Assembly: GCA_930986645.1 (NCBI GenBank)
Contig: CAKNJS010000014.1
Coordinates: forward strand, 1-51,651
Direction: 5' to 3'
Length of the DNA stretch: 51,651 bases
From: an uncultured Lachnoclostridium sp.
GTDB taxonomy: Bacteria; Bacillota; Clostridia; Lachnospirales; Lachnospiraceae
Shown in pieces: positions 23,669-33,169 of this stretch. The notes beneath the pieces are model-generated. The model was given only the letters and a program-made list of their open reading frames with translations, had not been told where the DNA came from and searched no databases. A program made the position numbers and the translations under genes. How positions within the stretch are numbered: position 1 is the stretch's first letter; each line of letters opens with the position of its first letter.

Positions 23669-24439
23669 ATGAAAAAAGGAATTCTGGTGGTGAGTTTCGG
23701 GACGAGCCATCTCGATACAATGGAGAAGACGATCGATGTGATTGAGGGGGACGTTTCACGGAAATTTCCCGAATGCAGAGTATACAGAGCGTTTACAAGC
23801 CGCATGATCATCCGTAAGCTGAAACGCACGGAGAATATGGCGGTGGACACAGTGGAGGAGGCGGTGAAGCGCATGGCGTCTGATGGGATTGAAGACGTTA
23901 TCGTACAGCCCACCCACATCATTAACGGGATTGAGAATGACCGCATGATGGAAGACCTGATGGAGAATATGTCCTGTTTTAAGCGGATCCGTGTTGGTAA
24001 GCCGCTCCTGAGCAGTGTGGATGATTATAAGAAATCCATCCATGCGGTTATGGCGGAGACAGAGCTTTCCGATGACGAGATGCTTGTGCTTATGGGGCAC
24101 GGCACGGATCATCACGCCAACGCGGCATATCCGACACTGGAGTATACATTCCATGCGCTGGGATATAATCAGGTGCTGGTCGGAACCGTGGAGAGCTTCC
24201 CGGAACTGAAGAATGTGATGTCAAAACTGGAGATCGCAGAGAAGAAAAAGGTGGCGCTCATGCCGTTTATGCTCGTGGCGGGCGACCACGCTAAAAATGA
24301 TATGGCAGGAGACGAGGATTCGTGGAAGAGCCAGCTTGAAGATGAGGGATACGAGGTGCGTGTTATCATGAAAGGGCTGGGTGAATTCGAGGGAATACGC
24401 AGGATCTTTCTGGAACATATAGAAGAGACAATGGAGTAA
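23669..24439 (+). CDS. cbiK: sirohydrochlorin cobaltochelatase
   Basis: This 256-residue anaerobic-pathway chelatase inserts cobalt into sirohydrochlorin. It opens with KKGILVVSFGTSHLDTMEKT and keeps the metal-site residues known from the Salmonella enzyme in equivalent places: E89 (INGIE), H144 (LMGHGTDHH) and H207 (VAGDHAKND). Its presence directly after the cobalt importer shows the early-cobalt route. AAAGGA precedes the ATG. A 75-base gap separates it from cbiO without a terminator. Confidence 0.94.
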   Translation: MKKGILVVSFGTSHLDTMEKTIDVIEGDVSRKFPECRVYRAFTSRMIIRKLKRTENMAVDTVEEAVKRMASDGIEDVIVQPTHIINGIENDRMMEDLMENMSCFKRIRVGKPLLSSVDDYKKSIHAVMAETELSDDEMLVLMGHGTDHHANAAYPTLEYTFHALGYNQVLVGTVESFPELKNVMSKLEIAEKKKVALMPFMLVAGDHAKNDMAGDEDSWKSQLEDEGYEVRVIMKGLGEFEGIRRIFLEHIEETME

Positions 24440-24472
24440 CGGGGGATAATATCCCCGGGAAAGGAGCAGGAA

Positions 24473-24937
24473 ATGTTAGAAGCAGGAACAAAGGCGCCGG
24501 CATTCGAACTGCCGGATCAGAACGGAACAATGCACACACTGGAGGAATACAGAGGAAAAAAGGTAGTTCTCTATTTCTATCCGAAGGACAATACACCGGG
24601 ATGCACAAAACAGGCGTGCGGTTTCGGTGAACTTTATCCCCAGTTTACTGAGAAAGGGGCAGTTGTGCTTGGCGTGAGCAAGGACAGCGTGGCTTCCCAT
24701 AAGAAATTTGAGGAGAAATACGGGCTTCCTTTCACACTGCTTTCTGATACGGAGCTTACATGTATTCAGGCTTATGATGTGTGGAAAGAGAAAAATATGT
24801 ACGGACGGAAAACAATGGGTGTCGTGCGTACTACTTATCTGATCGATGAGGAGGGCGTGATCATCAAGGCGTTCGGAAAGGTAAAGGCAGCTGATAATCC
24901 GGCACAGATGCTGGAAGAAATACAGGCGTCAGTTTAG
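24473..24937 (+). CDS. bcp: thioredoxin-dependent thiol peroxidase (BCP/PrxQ)
   Basis: This 154-residue peroxiredoxin reduces peroxides using thioredoxin. The peroxidatic cysteine is C44 and the resolving cysteine C49 in the PGCTKQAC motif; FYPKDNTPGC and LLSDTE are typical. It lies between cbiK and cbiD with AAAGGAG before the start and no promoter or terminator of its own visible, so it is probably transcribed with the cobalamin genes. The linkage may protect reduced cobalt corrinoid intermediates, which is an inference. Confidence 0.94.
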   Translation: MLEAGTKAPAFELPDQNGTMHTLEEYRGKKVVLYFYPKDNTPGCTKQACGFGELYPQFTEKGAVVLGVSKDSVASHKKFEEKYGLPFTLLSDTELTCIQAYDVWKEKNMYGRKTMGVVRTTYLIDEEGVIIKAFGKVKAADNPAQMLEEIQASV

Positions 24938-24982
24938 GCGTCAAAGTGTTATCAGATTGAGAAAACGGGAGATATCTCAGAC

Positions 24983-26167
24983 ATGGAGAAGAAAATCGGC
25001 AGAGAGACGGACACAAAAGAGATAGGAAGGACGCGCTCCGGACTGCGCTATGGATGGACGACGGGAAGCTGCGCGGCGGCTGCGGCAAAGGCTGCGGCGC
25101 AGATGCTCTTTTCCGGAGAAGAATTCCGGCAGGTGAGACTTATGACGCCCAAAGGGATCGAATTGTATCTGGATGTTGAGGATGTTGCGAGGCTGCCGGA
25201 CCGGGTGGAGTGTGCGGTCAGAAAATACAGCGGCGATGATCCGGATGTGACGGACGGGCTTCTGATATACGCAAAAGTGGAAAAGGGAGACGAAGAGCTT
25301 TCCGGACTCCGGATCATACTTGACGGTGGCATTGGCGTGGGCAGGGTTACAAAACCCGGACTGGAACAGCAGATCGGACAGGCGGCGATCAACAAAGTCC
25401 CCCGCAGGATGATCACGGAAGAAGTGGAACGCATATGCCGTGCCTGCGGATACCGTGGAACGGTGAAAGTGACTATCTCAATCCCCGATGGAGAAGAAAC
25501 GGCGAAAAAGACATTTAATCCAAGGCTGGGGATCGCGGGAGGTCTGTCTGTTCTCGGAACATCAGGAATTGTGGAGCCTATGAGCGAGAAAGCGCTGACA
25601 GATACGATCTATCTGGAAATGAAGATGTTAAGAGAAAGCGGATATTCCTGCTGTTATGCTGTTCCGGGCAATTACGGTATGGATTTCCTGACAGAACAGC
25701 TGGGGATTGATCCGGATCTCGCGGTAAAATGCAGCAACTATGTGGGGGATACTATTGATGACGCAAAACTTTTCGGAATGAAGGGGCTTCTCCTGATCGG
25801 CCATGCGGGAAAGTTTATCAAGCTGGCGGCGGGAGTCATGAATACGCATTCAAGGACTGCAGACTGCAGGATGGAAGTGTTTGCATCCCACGCAGCCATG
25901 GCGGGAGCAGACGCCGCTGCGGTGAAAGAGATCATGGCGTGCCTGAATACAACAGAGGCAGTGAAAATATTAAAGGACAGGGGGCTGCTTCAGGATGTTA
26001 TGAAAACAGTCATGAAGCGGATCACATTTTATCTGCGGCAGAGGGCAGGCGGAGAGCTTGAGACAGGCGCAGTCGTATTTTCCGGCGAGGAGGGGATTCT
26101 CGGACAGACGGAGAATGCCGAAAGGCTGCTGGAACTGATAGAGAGGCAGCGCAAAGACAAGAAATAG
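24983..26167 (+). CDS. cbiD: cobalt-precorrin-5B C1-methyltransferase
   Basis: This 394-residue enzyme methylates C1 of the corrin ring in the anaerobic pathway. The family motif is GLRYGWTTGSCAAAAAKAA near residue 20, followed by NPRLGIAGGLSVLGTSGIVEPMSE near 175 and LLIGHAGKFIKLAAGVMNTHS near 272, all classic CbiD. Length is usual. GGGAG lies before the ATG. Together with CbiK and CbiH it commits this locus to oxygen-independent synthesis. Confidence 0.96.
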   Translation: MEKKIGRETDTKEIGRTRSGLRYGWTTGSCAAAAAKAAAQMLFSGEEFRQVRLMTPKGIELYLDVEDVARLPDRVECAVRKYSGDDPDVTDGLLIYAKVEKGDEELSGLRIILDGGIGVGRVTKPGLEQQIGQAAINKVPRRMITEEVERICRACGYRGTVKVTISIPDGEETAKKTFNPRLGIAGGLSVLGTSGIVEPMSEKALTDTIYLEMKMLRESGYSCCYAVPGNYGMDFLTEQLGIDPDLAVKCSNYVGDTIDDAKLFGMKGLLLIGHAGKFIKLAAGVMNTHSRTADCRMEVFASHAAMAGADAAAVKEIMACLNTTEAVKILKDRGLLQDVMKTVMKRITFYLRQRAGGELETGAVVFSGEEGILGQTENAERLLELIERQRKDKK

Positions 26168-26188
26168 CAGAAAAAGGAGAAACATCAT

Positions 26189-26956
26189 ATGAGCGGAATA
26201 TTTACTGGAGTGGGAGTCGGGCCGGGAGATCCGGAACTCATGACTCTGAAGGCGGTCCGTGCCGTGGAAGCGTGCAGCGTAATCGCCATACCTGTATCGG
26301 ACAGCGCATTGGAGAATCCGGTGTATGAAAGTGCAGGTAATCAGGACGGAAAAAATGCATCGTATCTGGAGCGCTGTGCGGCATATCAGATCGCGGCCGG
26401 CGCCGTGGACGGGATTGCAGATAAGGACCGGATCTATCTGCCGATGCCGATGATAAAGGAGAAAGACAGGCTGAAGGCGATTCATGATAATGATGCGGCA
26501 GCAGTCGCAGAACTGCTGGATCAGGAAAAAAATGTAGTCTTCCTCACTCTGGGAGATCCCACGGTATATTCCACCTGTATGTATGTACATAAACGTCTGA
26601 AACGAAGCGGATATCTTACCCGGATCGTTCCGGGCATTCCGTCTTTCTGCGCGGCAGCGGCGCGGATGGATATCCCGCTGGTTGAAAACCGGCAGGAACT
26701 CCACGTACTGCCCGCTTCCTACCACATTGAAGAGAGCCTTGATCTTCCGGGCACAAAAGTCCTCATGAAAGCAGGACGTAAAATGGCTGAAGTGAAGCAT
26801 CTGCTGATAGAGAAAGAGCTGGAGGCATTGATGGTGGAAAACTGCGGAATGGAAAATGAAAAACTGTATTTCAGCGCGCAGGAAATACCGGAACAGGCAG
26901 GTTATTATTCTCTGCTTGTTGTAAAGGAAAAAAAGACAGGAGGAAGAAAAAGATGA
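26189..26956 (+). CDS. cbiL: cobalt-factor II / precorrin-2 C20-methyltransferase
   Basis: This SAM-dependent tetrapyrrole methylase has 255 residues. It starts with TGVGVGPGDPELMTLKAVRA, the CbiL/CobI form of the N-terminal motif, has LTLGDPTVYSTCMYVH near 115 and the VPGIPSFCAAAARM loop near 150. It makes factor III from factor II. AAAAAGGAG precedes the ATG; the stop overlaps the cbiF start by four bases (ATGA). Confidence 0.95.
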   Translation: MSGIFTGVGVGPGDPELMTLKAVRAVEACSVIAIPVSDSALENPVYESAGNQDGKNASYLERCAAYQIAAGAVDGIADKDRIYLPMPMIKEKDRLKAIHDNDAAAVAELLDQEKNVVFLTLGDPTVYSTCMYVHKRLKRSGYLTRIVPGIPSFCAAAARMDIPLVENRQELHVLPASYHIEESLDLPGTKVLMKAGRKMAEVKHLLIEKELEALMVENCGMENEKLYFSAQEIPEQAGYYSLLVVKEKKTGGRKR

Positions 26957-27732
26957 TTACTTTTGTAGGAGCAGGACCGGGAGCGGAAGATCTTATCACT
27001 GTCCGGGGTCAGAATCTGCTGAAGGAAGCAGATATTGTAGTCTATGCAGGTTCTCTTGTCAATCCGGGACTTTTATCCCTCTGCAGGGAAGACTGCAAGA
27101 TCTATAACAGCGCAAAGATGACACTTGAGGAAGTGCTGGACGTCATGACCGCGGGAGAAAAATCCGGAAAAAAGGTCGTCCGTCTCCACACGGGAGATCC
27201 CTGTCTGTACGGAGCGATCCGGGAACAGATGGACGAGCTGGAAAAAATGTGTATCCCGTATGAAGTATGTCCGGGGGTAAGTTCGTTCTGCGGAGCGGCA
27301 GCAGCGCTGGGGGCGGAGTATACGCTGCCCGGAGTTTCCCAGTCTGTAGTGATCACCAGAATGGCGGGGCGTACTCCTGTCCCGGAGAGAGAATCCATCA
27401 AAAGCTTTGCCGCCCATCAGGCAACGATGGTGATCTTCTTAAGTACCGGAATGTTAAAAGAACTTTCCGCCGAGCTGATCAGCGGGGGATATGATCCGGA
27501 TACGCCTGCGGCTGTTGTGTACAAGGCGACATGGCCGGAGGAAAAAGTACTGCGCTGTACAGTGAAAGAACTTGCGGAAACTGCAGCGAGGGAAAACGTG
27601 ACAAAGACGGCGCTGATCGTGGTGGGCAGGATACTTGAGGGAGAGTACGAGCGCTCGAAGCTCTATGATCCGTCTTTTACCACAGAATTCCGGGAAGCAT
27701 CCGTGCCGTCAGGAACAGAAAAAAGGCAGTGA
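26953..27732 (+). CDS. cbiF: cobalt-precorrin-4 C11-methyltransferase
   Basis: This 259-residue tetrapyrrole methylase begins ITFVGAGPGAEDLITVRG and has LVYAGSLV-like AGSLVNPGLL, RLHTGDPCLYGAIREQMDEL near 79 and the CPGVSSFCGAAAALG loop near 106, all diagnostic for CbiF/CobM. It overlaps the end of cbiL by four bases. A 33-base gap leads to cbiH. Confidence 0.96.
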   Translation: MITFVGAGPGAEDLITVRGQNLLKEADIVVYAGSLVNPGLLSLCREDCKIYNSAKMTLEEVLDVMTAGEKSGKKVVRLHTGDPCLYGAIREQMDELEKMCIPYEVCPGVSSFCGAAAALGAEYTLPGVSQSVVITRMAGRTPVPERESIKSFAAHQATMVIFLSTGMLKELSAELISGGYDPDTPAAVVYKATWPEEKVLRCTVKELAETAARENVTKTALIVVGRILEGEYERSKLYDPSFTTEFREASVPSGTEKRQ

Positions 27733-27765
27733 GTATGAATTACAGAGAAACGGAGCAGCAGAACA

Positions 27766-28497
27766 ATGAGTAAGATCTATGTGACAGGTCTGGGCCCGGG
27801 AGCAGCAGACCAGATGACAATACGGGCGAAGAAGGTGCTGGAAAAATGTCCGGTGATTATCGGATATACAGTATATATTGATCTTATCCGGGAGGAGTTT
27901 CCGGATAAGATATTTTTGAGCACCCCTATGCGAAGAGAAGCAGACCGGTGCCGCATGGCATTTGCGGAAGCACAGAAGGGGCAGGACGTTGCAATGGTTT
28001 GCAGCGGAGATGCGGGAATCTATGGCATGGCAGGCCTGATCTGTGAGATTGGAAAGGACTATCCTGATGTGGGGATCGAGGTTGTGCCGGGCATCACGGC
28101 TGCATCCGGCGGAGCGGCAGTCCTCGGGGCGCCGCTGATGCATGATTTTGCGGTTATCAGCCTGAGCGATCTGCTCACGCCGTGGGAAAAGATTGAGAAG
28201 CGTATCCGGGCGGCAGCAGAAGCGGATTTCGTTATCTGCATATATAATCCGTCCAGTAAAAAGCGCGCGGACTATCTGCAGAAAGCCTGCGGGATGATAT
28301 TGGAATACCGGAAGCCGGAGACAGTATGCGGCATTGTGAGAAATATCGGAAGAGATGGGGAAAACTGTGAAATTCTTTCGCTTGAGCGGCTCAGGGATAC
28401 GCAGGTGGATATGTTTACAACGGTATTTATCGGAAACTCGAATACGATGGAACTAAACGGCAGAATGGTAACGCCGAGAGGATATAAAGATGTGTAA
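27766..28497 (+). CDS. cbiH: cobalt-precorrin-3B C17-methyltransferase
   Basis: This 243-residue ring-contracting methyltransferase begins IYVTGLGPGAADQMTIRA and contains MVCSGDAGIYGMAGLICE near 77 and VVPGITAASGGAAVLGAPL near 106, as in CbiH/CobJ. GGAG lies about ten bases before the ATG. It carries no fused extra domain, so the separate cbiG hydrolase that normally acts next must come from elsewhere. Its end overlaps the next gene by eight bases. Confidence 0.95.
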   Translation: MSKIYVTGLGPGAADQMTIRAKKVLEKCPVIIGYTVYIDLIREEFPDKIFLSTPMRREADRCRMAFAEAQKGQDVAMVCSGDAGIYGMAGLICEIGKDYPDVGIEVVPGITAASGGAAVLGAPLMHDFAVISLSDLLTPWEKIEKRIRAAAEADFVICIYNPSSKKRADYLQKACGMILEYRKPETVCGIVRNIGRDGENCEILSLERLRDTQVDMFTTVFIGNSNTMELNGRMVTPRGYKDV

Positions 28498-29827
28498 AAA
28501 GCAGAAGATTTCTCTGATCGGAATAGGCATGGGCAGCAGAACCTCAATAACGGCAGAGGCAGCAGATGCAGTCAGAAACTGTGACTGTATGATCGGCGCA
28601 CAGCGGATGCTCTCTGCCGCGCGGGAGGTACGCTTCGGGTCTGAAACGAAAGGGCACAGCACGGAGCAGACGGAACGGGCAGAGGAAAGAACAAATCCGG
28701 GCATACCTGAGCTGTGCGAATATAATGCAGAAAAGATCTTTGCATATACAGAGGCACATCCGGAATACCTGCATGTGGCGGTGGTGCTCTCAGGAGATAC
28801 GGGATTCTACAGCGGTGCGAAGAGGCTTTCCGCGATGTTTGCATCAGATCCTGTGCGGTATGAGGTGGAAATGATTCCGGGAATTTCATCTGTTGTTTTC
28901 CTTGCCGCCCGGCTTAAGACAACATGGGAGGACGGGGCATTGATCAGCCTGCATGGACAGGAAGAAAATTTCATACAGACCGTAAACAGAAACCATAAGA
29001 CATTTCTTCTTCTGGGAGGAAAAGACGCGGGCGGAAGGATGGTCAGCGCTCTGAAAGACTATGGGATGGATGACGTGACCGTGTATATCGGCAGCAGGCT
29101 TTCCTATCCGGATGAGAAGATCGTAAGTGGACATCCGGGAGAATTCACAGGCAGTGAAGCGGACGGCCTGTGCGCTGCGATGATCCTGAATCCGCTGCCG
29201 GATAAGAGAACAGGCCCTCATATTCCGGATGAAGAGTTTATCCGGGGAAAAGTGCCCATGACAAAGGCGGAAGTGCGCGCTGTCAGTCTGGCTCAGATGG
29301 AACTTACTGAGAATGCGGTAGTATATGACGTGGGAGCGGGAACCGGTTCAGTGTCGGTGGAAGCGGCGCGTTCCGGAGACCGGATCCGTGTATATGCTGT
29401 AGAGAAAAAGGATGAGGCGGTCCGGCTTCTGGAACAGAACCGTAAGAAATTCCGGACAGACGGAATCCGCATCATAGAGGGGGAGGCGCCGGCAGCCCTG
29501 CGTGAACTGGAGCCTCCGACCCATGTGTTTATCGGCGGAAGCTCGGGAAACCTCCGCGAGATCCTGCGCGTTGTCCTTGAGAAAAATCCGTCTGTGAGGA
29601 TTGTGGTGAACGCCATATCACTTGAGACAGTCGGAGAGGCAATGGCTGCGATCGAGGAAGGAATGCTCAAAAACGCTCATGTTACGCAGATTATGGCATC
29701 CCGTTCGCGTGTGCTTGGAAGATATCACATGATGACCGGCCAGAATCCGGTATATATCATTTCTGCAGGCGGCAGGATGCAAGATGATGCCGGAGAAAAA
29801 TCGGAAGAAAGGAGTGCGGCCCAATGA
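28490..29827 (+). CDS. cbiET: fused cobalt-precorrin-7 C5-methyltransferase / precorrin-6B C15-methyltransferase (CbiE-CbiT)
   Basis: This 445-residue protein has two domains. Residues 1 to about 245 are a CbiE-type tetrapyrrole methylase (ISLIGIGMGS at the N-terminus, VLSGDTGFYSGAKRL near 102, IPGISSVVFLAARL near 130). Residues from about 255 to 430 are CbiT, a Rossmann methyltransferase that also decarboxylates (VPMTKAEVRAVSL, then the SAM loop VYDVGAGTGSVSVEAA near 279). The fused form corresponds to CobL. The fusion is common; the order E-T is standard. Confidence 0.95.
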   Translation: MCKKQKISLIGIGMGSRTSITAEAADAVRNCDCMIGAQRMLSAAREVRFGSETKGHSTEQTERAEERTNPGIPELCEYNAEKIFAYTEAHPEYLHVAVVLSGDTGFYSGAKRLSAMFASDPVRYEVEMIPGISSVVFLAARLKTTWEDGALISLHGQEENFIQTVNRNHKTFLLLGGKDAGGRMVSALKDYGMDDVTVYIGSRLSYPDEKIVSGHPGEFTGSEADGLCAAMILNPLPDKRTGPHIPDEEFIRGKVPMTKAEVRAVSLAQMELTENAVVYDVGAGTGSVSVEAARSGDRIRVYAVEKKDEAVRLLEQNRKKFRTDGIRIIEGEAPAALRELEPPTHVFIGGSSGNLREILRVVLEKNPSVRIVVNAISLETVGEAMAAIEEGMLKNAHVTQIMASRSRVLGRYHMMTGQNPVYIISAGGRMQDDAGEKSEERSAAQ

Positions 29828-31269
29828 AGATCCCCGGAATACTGATCGCCGCACCGGCAAGCGGCAGCGGCAAGACAGCGGTATCCTGCGCCTTGATGTC
29901 TGCGCTTCAGGCACGGGGACTTCAGGTGCGCGCCTGCAAATGCGGGCCGGATTATATTGATCCGATGTTCCACAGAGAGGTGCTTGGGGTGGATTCGAGA
30001 AATCTGGATCTCTTTTTCTCCGAGCCGGATGAATTGAGACGGGAGTTTATCCGTCATGCATCCGGAGCTGATATTGTGGTGACAGAGGGCGTTATGGGAT
30101 ATTATGACGGGAGAGGGATGGATACGGACGCCGGCAGTTCCTACGATACGGCGCGGACTCTGAAACTTCCAGTCATACTTGTGATCAACTGCAGGGGAGC
30201 AGCGCTGTCTCTGGCGGCTCTTATACGCGGCATGGCGGAGTTCCGGTCTGACAGCAATATATGCGGGATACTTTTGAACCGGGTTTCAAAGATGCTGTAT
30301 CCGAGACTGAAAGCTATGCTGGAGCAGGAACTCGGAAAATACGGACATAAAATCCCTGTGCTGGGATACGTGCCCGAAGATGATGCTTTCCGTCTGGAAA
30401 GCCGTCATCTTGGACTTGTTACGCCGCAGGAATTGACAGATCTTAGAGAACAGACGGAGCGGGCCGGCAATATATTGACGGAGAGTGTGGATCTGGAACA
30501 GCTCCTTAAGATTGCCGGTGAGGCTCCTGAAATTGAGACTTCTGAAATTGAGACTGCTGGATCACAAGTTCATCGGAAAAAGCAGGAGAGATATGCGCGG
30601 ATCGCCATTGCGCGGGACGAGGCGTTCTGCTTTTACTATAAAGCAAACCTTGAGATTCTGGAAGAAGCCGGATTAGAGCTGGTGCCTTTCAGCCCGCTTC
30701 GAGACGAGAAACTTCCGGAAAATACCAGCGGTCTGATTCTGGGCGGCGGCTACCCGGAACTGTACGGGGAAAGGCTCTCTGCCAACCGGACACTTCTGGC
30801 GGAGATCAGAGAACGGCTGGAAGCAGGACTTCCGTGCATTGCCGAGTGCGGCGGATTTATGTATCTGCATGAGAAGATGGAAGATAAAAACGGCAATACA
30901 TATCCCATGGCGGGAGTGATAAAAGGGCGGACGTACCCGACAGGCAGACTGGTTCGTTTTGGCTATGTGAACATTTCGGCAGCGCCGGGAGAAGAGGAAG
31001 AAAGTGCGGGCAGTCGCAGTACAGAGAAAGACGCTTATCTCAGACCCGGCGAGCAGATACGGGGGCATGAGTTCCACTACTGGGACAGTACTGACAGCGG
31101 TACCGACTGTGCAGCGGTGAAGCCGGACGGGAAAAGAAAATGGGAATGTATCCATATGAACGGAAATCTGTTTGCCGGATATCCCCATCTATATCTGCCT
31201 TCTATGCCGGAGTTCGCATACAGATTTTCGGACCGGTGCAGAGATTGGATGAGACAGGAAACAAAATAA
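29824..31269 (+). CDS. cbiA: cobyrinate a,c-diamide synthase
   Basis: This 481-residue glutamine-dependent, ATP-using amidase modifies the a and c side chains of cobyrinate. The N-terminal dethiobiotin-synthetase-like domain has the P-loop APASGSGKTA (11-20) and ACKCGPDYIDPMFH near 37; the C-terminal class I glutamine amidotransferase domain has the nucleophile C342 in CIAECGGFMYL and a late HEFHYWDS motif. The start overlaps cbiET by four bases. The stop overlaps an ATG (TAATG) that could couple translation to cobT. Confidence 0.95.
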   Translation: MKIPGILIAAPASGSGKTAVSCALMSALQARGLQVRACKCGPDYIDPMFHREVLGVDSRNLDLFFSEPDELRREFIRHASGADIVVTEGVMGYYDGRGMDTDAGSSYDTARTLKLPVILVINCRGAALSLAALIRGMAEFRSDSNICGILLNRVSKMLYPRLKAMLEQELGKYGHKIPVLGYVPEDDAFRLESRHLGLVTPQELTDLREQTERAGNILTESVDLEQLLKIAGEAPEIETSEIETAGSQVHRKKQERYARIAIARDEAFCFYYKANLEILEEAGLELVPFSPLRDEKLPENTSGLILGGGYPELYGERLSANRTLLAEIRERLEAGLPCIAECGGFMYLHEKMEDKNGNTYPMAGVIKGRTYPTGRLVRFGYVNISAAPGEEEESAGSRSTEKDAYLRPGEQIRGHEFHYWDSTDSGTDCAAVKPDGKRKWECIHMNGNLFAGYPHLYLPSMPEFAYRFSDRCRDWMRQETK

Positions 31270-31295
31270 TGAGAAGGACGGCACGGGGAGAGAAA

Positions 31296-32378
31296 ATGAT
31301 GATGTCAGAAGAATTCGAAAAAGAACTGAAACAGAGGATAAGAGAGATACAGCCTGCAGATCAGAAGAGTATGGAGGCGGCATCCGCGCACTGGAAGACA
31401 GTAGGAAAACCCCTGTACAGCCTCGGAAAGCTGGAAGAGGCAGTTATCCGCATGGCGGGGATCAGAGGAAAGGCAGATTATACGATCGAAAAAAAAGGTC
31501 TTGTCATTATGTGTGCTGACAACGGCGTGGTGGCTGAAGGCGTGACTCAGACCGGACAGGAAGTGACCGCCATTGTGGCGGAAAACTTTACCCGGCGTGC
31601 AACAAGCGTATGTCTGATGGCTGAAATCGCAGGCGCGGATCTTTTTCCGGTGGATATCGGTATGGCATCGGATGTGCCTGCGGTAACAAAACCGGAATAT
31701 AAGGTAATGTACGGAACAAAAGATATGCTTTATGAGCCTGCCATGACAAGGGAGCAGGCGGCAAGAGCTGTGCTTACGGGAATCCATATTGTAGAAAAGC
31801 TTGCAGGACAGGGGTATGATCTTCTTGCCACAGGAGAGATGGGCATCGGCAATACGACTACAAGCAGTGCGGTGGCTGCCGTTCTGCTGGGGCGTGAAGT
31901 TGAAAAAGTGACAGGCCGCGGCGCGGGATTGAGCTCAGAAGGGCTGAACCGGAAGGTGGATGTGATCCGCCGCTCTATCGAACTTCATCATCCGGAAAAG
32001 AAGGATGTACTGGATGTGCTGTCTAAAGTAGGAGGCCTTGATATTGCCGGTCTTGCCGGTGTATTCATCGGAGGAGCACTGTACCATATCCCGGTGATCA
32101 TTGACGGGTTCATCTCCTCAGTGGCTGCCCTCTGTGCAGCAAAGCTGTGTCCCGCAGCAGCAGACTGCATGATGCCGTCCCATAAGTCGGGAGAACCGGC
32201 AGGCGGCATGGTGCTTAATGCGCTGGGGCTTTCTCCGTTTATCGATTGTAATATGTCGCTTGGAGAGGGCAGCGGGGCTGTGGCTGTAATCCCGCTGCTG
32301 GAGATGGGACTTTCCGTGTACCGGGAGATGAGCACATTTGATGAGATCCATGTAGAACAGTATAAGGAGTACAAGTAA
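31296..32378 (+). CDS. cobT: nicotinate-nucleotide-dimethylbenzimidazole phosphoribosyltransferase
   Basis: This 360-residue enzyme activates the lower-ligand base as alpha-ribazole phosphate. Conserved stretches are IMCADNGVVAEGVTQTG, ATGEMGIGNTTTSSAVAA, and the catalytic Glu in LGEGSGAV (E324). The open frame extends back into cbiA, but GGGGAG (31285-31290) places the start at the MMM run; 31296, 31299 or 31302 are all possible, and the ATG at 31269 overlapping the cbiA stop cannot be excluded. It is immediately followed by cobS. Confidence 0.94.
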   Translation: MMMSEEFEKELKQRIREIQPADQKSMEAASAHWKTVGKPLYSLGKLEEAVIRMAGIRGKADYTIEKKGLVIMCADNGVVAEGVTQTGQEVTAIVAENFTRRATSVCLMAEIAGADLFPVDIGMASDVPAVTKPEYKVMYGTKDMLYEPAMTREQAARAVLTGIHIVEKLAGQGYDLLATGEMGIGNTTTSSAVAAVLLGREVEKVTGRGAGLSSEGLNRKVDVIRRSIELHHPEKKDVLDVLSKVGGLDIAGLAGVFIGGALYHIPVIIDGFISSVAALCAAKLCPAAADCMMPSHKSGEPAGGMVLNALGLSPFIDCNMSLGEGSGAVAVIPLLEMGLSVYREMSTFDEIHVEQYKEYK

Positions 32379-33158
32379 ATGCGTCTGTTATATTCACTTG
32401 CCATTGCCATATCTATGTATTCCAAGATCCCTGTGCCGACGGTGGAATGGAATGAAAAAAATATGAAGTATGCGATGTGTTTTTTCCCTGTTGTGGGCGT
32501 GATAACCGGATTATTGCAGGCAGGGATCGGGTATCTGATCCTGCAGTATACGTCCTTCGGAAAGCTGTTTTTCGCGGCGGTGATGACACTGATTCCTGTT
32601 CTTGTTACAGGAGGGATCCATCTGGACGGATATGCGGATACCATCGATGCGCTCAGTTCCTACGGGGACAGGGAAAAGAAACTGCAGATACTCAAAGACC
32701 CGCATACGGGAGCATTCGCTGTGATCGGGCTGTGCGTATACTTTGCGGCGGCACTGGCATTGTGGAGCGAGGCGGATGTACGGATGCTTCCGCTGACAGC
32801 CTGTATCTATCCTTTTTCTAGGTCTCTGAGCGGTATCTCTGTCGTATCGTTTCAGGCGGCAAAGAACAGCGGGCTGCTCCGGACATTTCAGGACGGGGCG
32901 CAGAAAAAAAGAGTGCGCATTGTGCTTATTATATGTGCTCTTGCGTGCGCGGGTGTCATTCTATATCTTGGCTGGAGCGGGAAAAGCGGTTCCGTGGCTG
33001 CGTCGGTGCTTGTGATAGCAGCGGCACTTCTGGTATTTGCTTATTATTACCGGATGAGCAGAAAGCAGTTCGGCGGAACGACCGGGGATCTGGCGGGATA
33101 TTTTCTGCAGATGTGTGAGCTGGCGATGCTGGCGGTGATCGTGCTGGCCGGGAAGTGA
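32379..33158 (+). CDS. cobS: adenosylcobinamide-GDP ribazoletransferase
   Basis: This 259-residue membrane enzyme joins alpha-ribazole to adenosylcobinamide-GDP. It shows the family pattern AISMYSKIPVP at the N-terminus, GGIHLDGYADTIDAL near 78 (metal-binding acidic residues), LKDPHTGAFAVIG near 105, and FGGTTGDLAGYFLQMCELA near 230, with about six membrane segments. The ATG directly follows the cobT stop, so translation is coupled. Confidence 0.95.
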   Translation: MRLLYSLAIAISMYSKIPVPTVEWNEKNMKYAMCFFPVVGVITGLLQAGIGYLILQYTSFGKLFFAAVMTLIPVLVTGGIHLDGYADTIDALSSYGDREKKLQILKDPHTGAFAVIGLCVYFAAALALWSEADVRMLPLTACIYPFSRSLSGISVVSFQAAKNSGLLRTFQDGAQKKRVRIVLIICALACAGVILYLGWSGKSGSVAASVLVIAAALLVFAYYYRMSRKQFGGTTGDLAGYFLQMCELAMLAVIVLAGK

Positions 33159-33169
33159 TAAGGAGAAAT

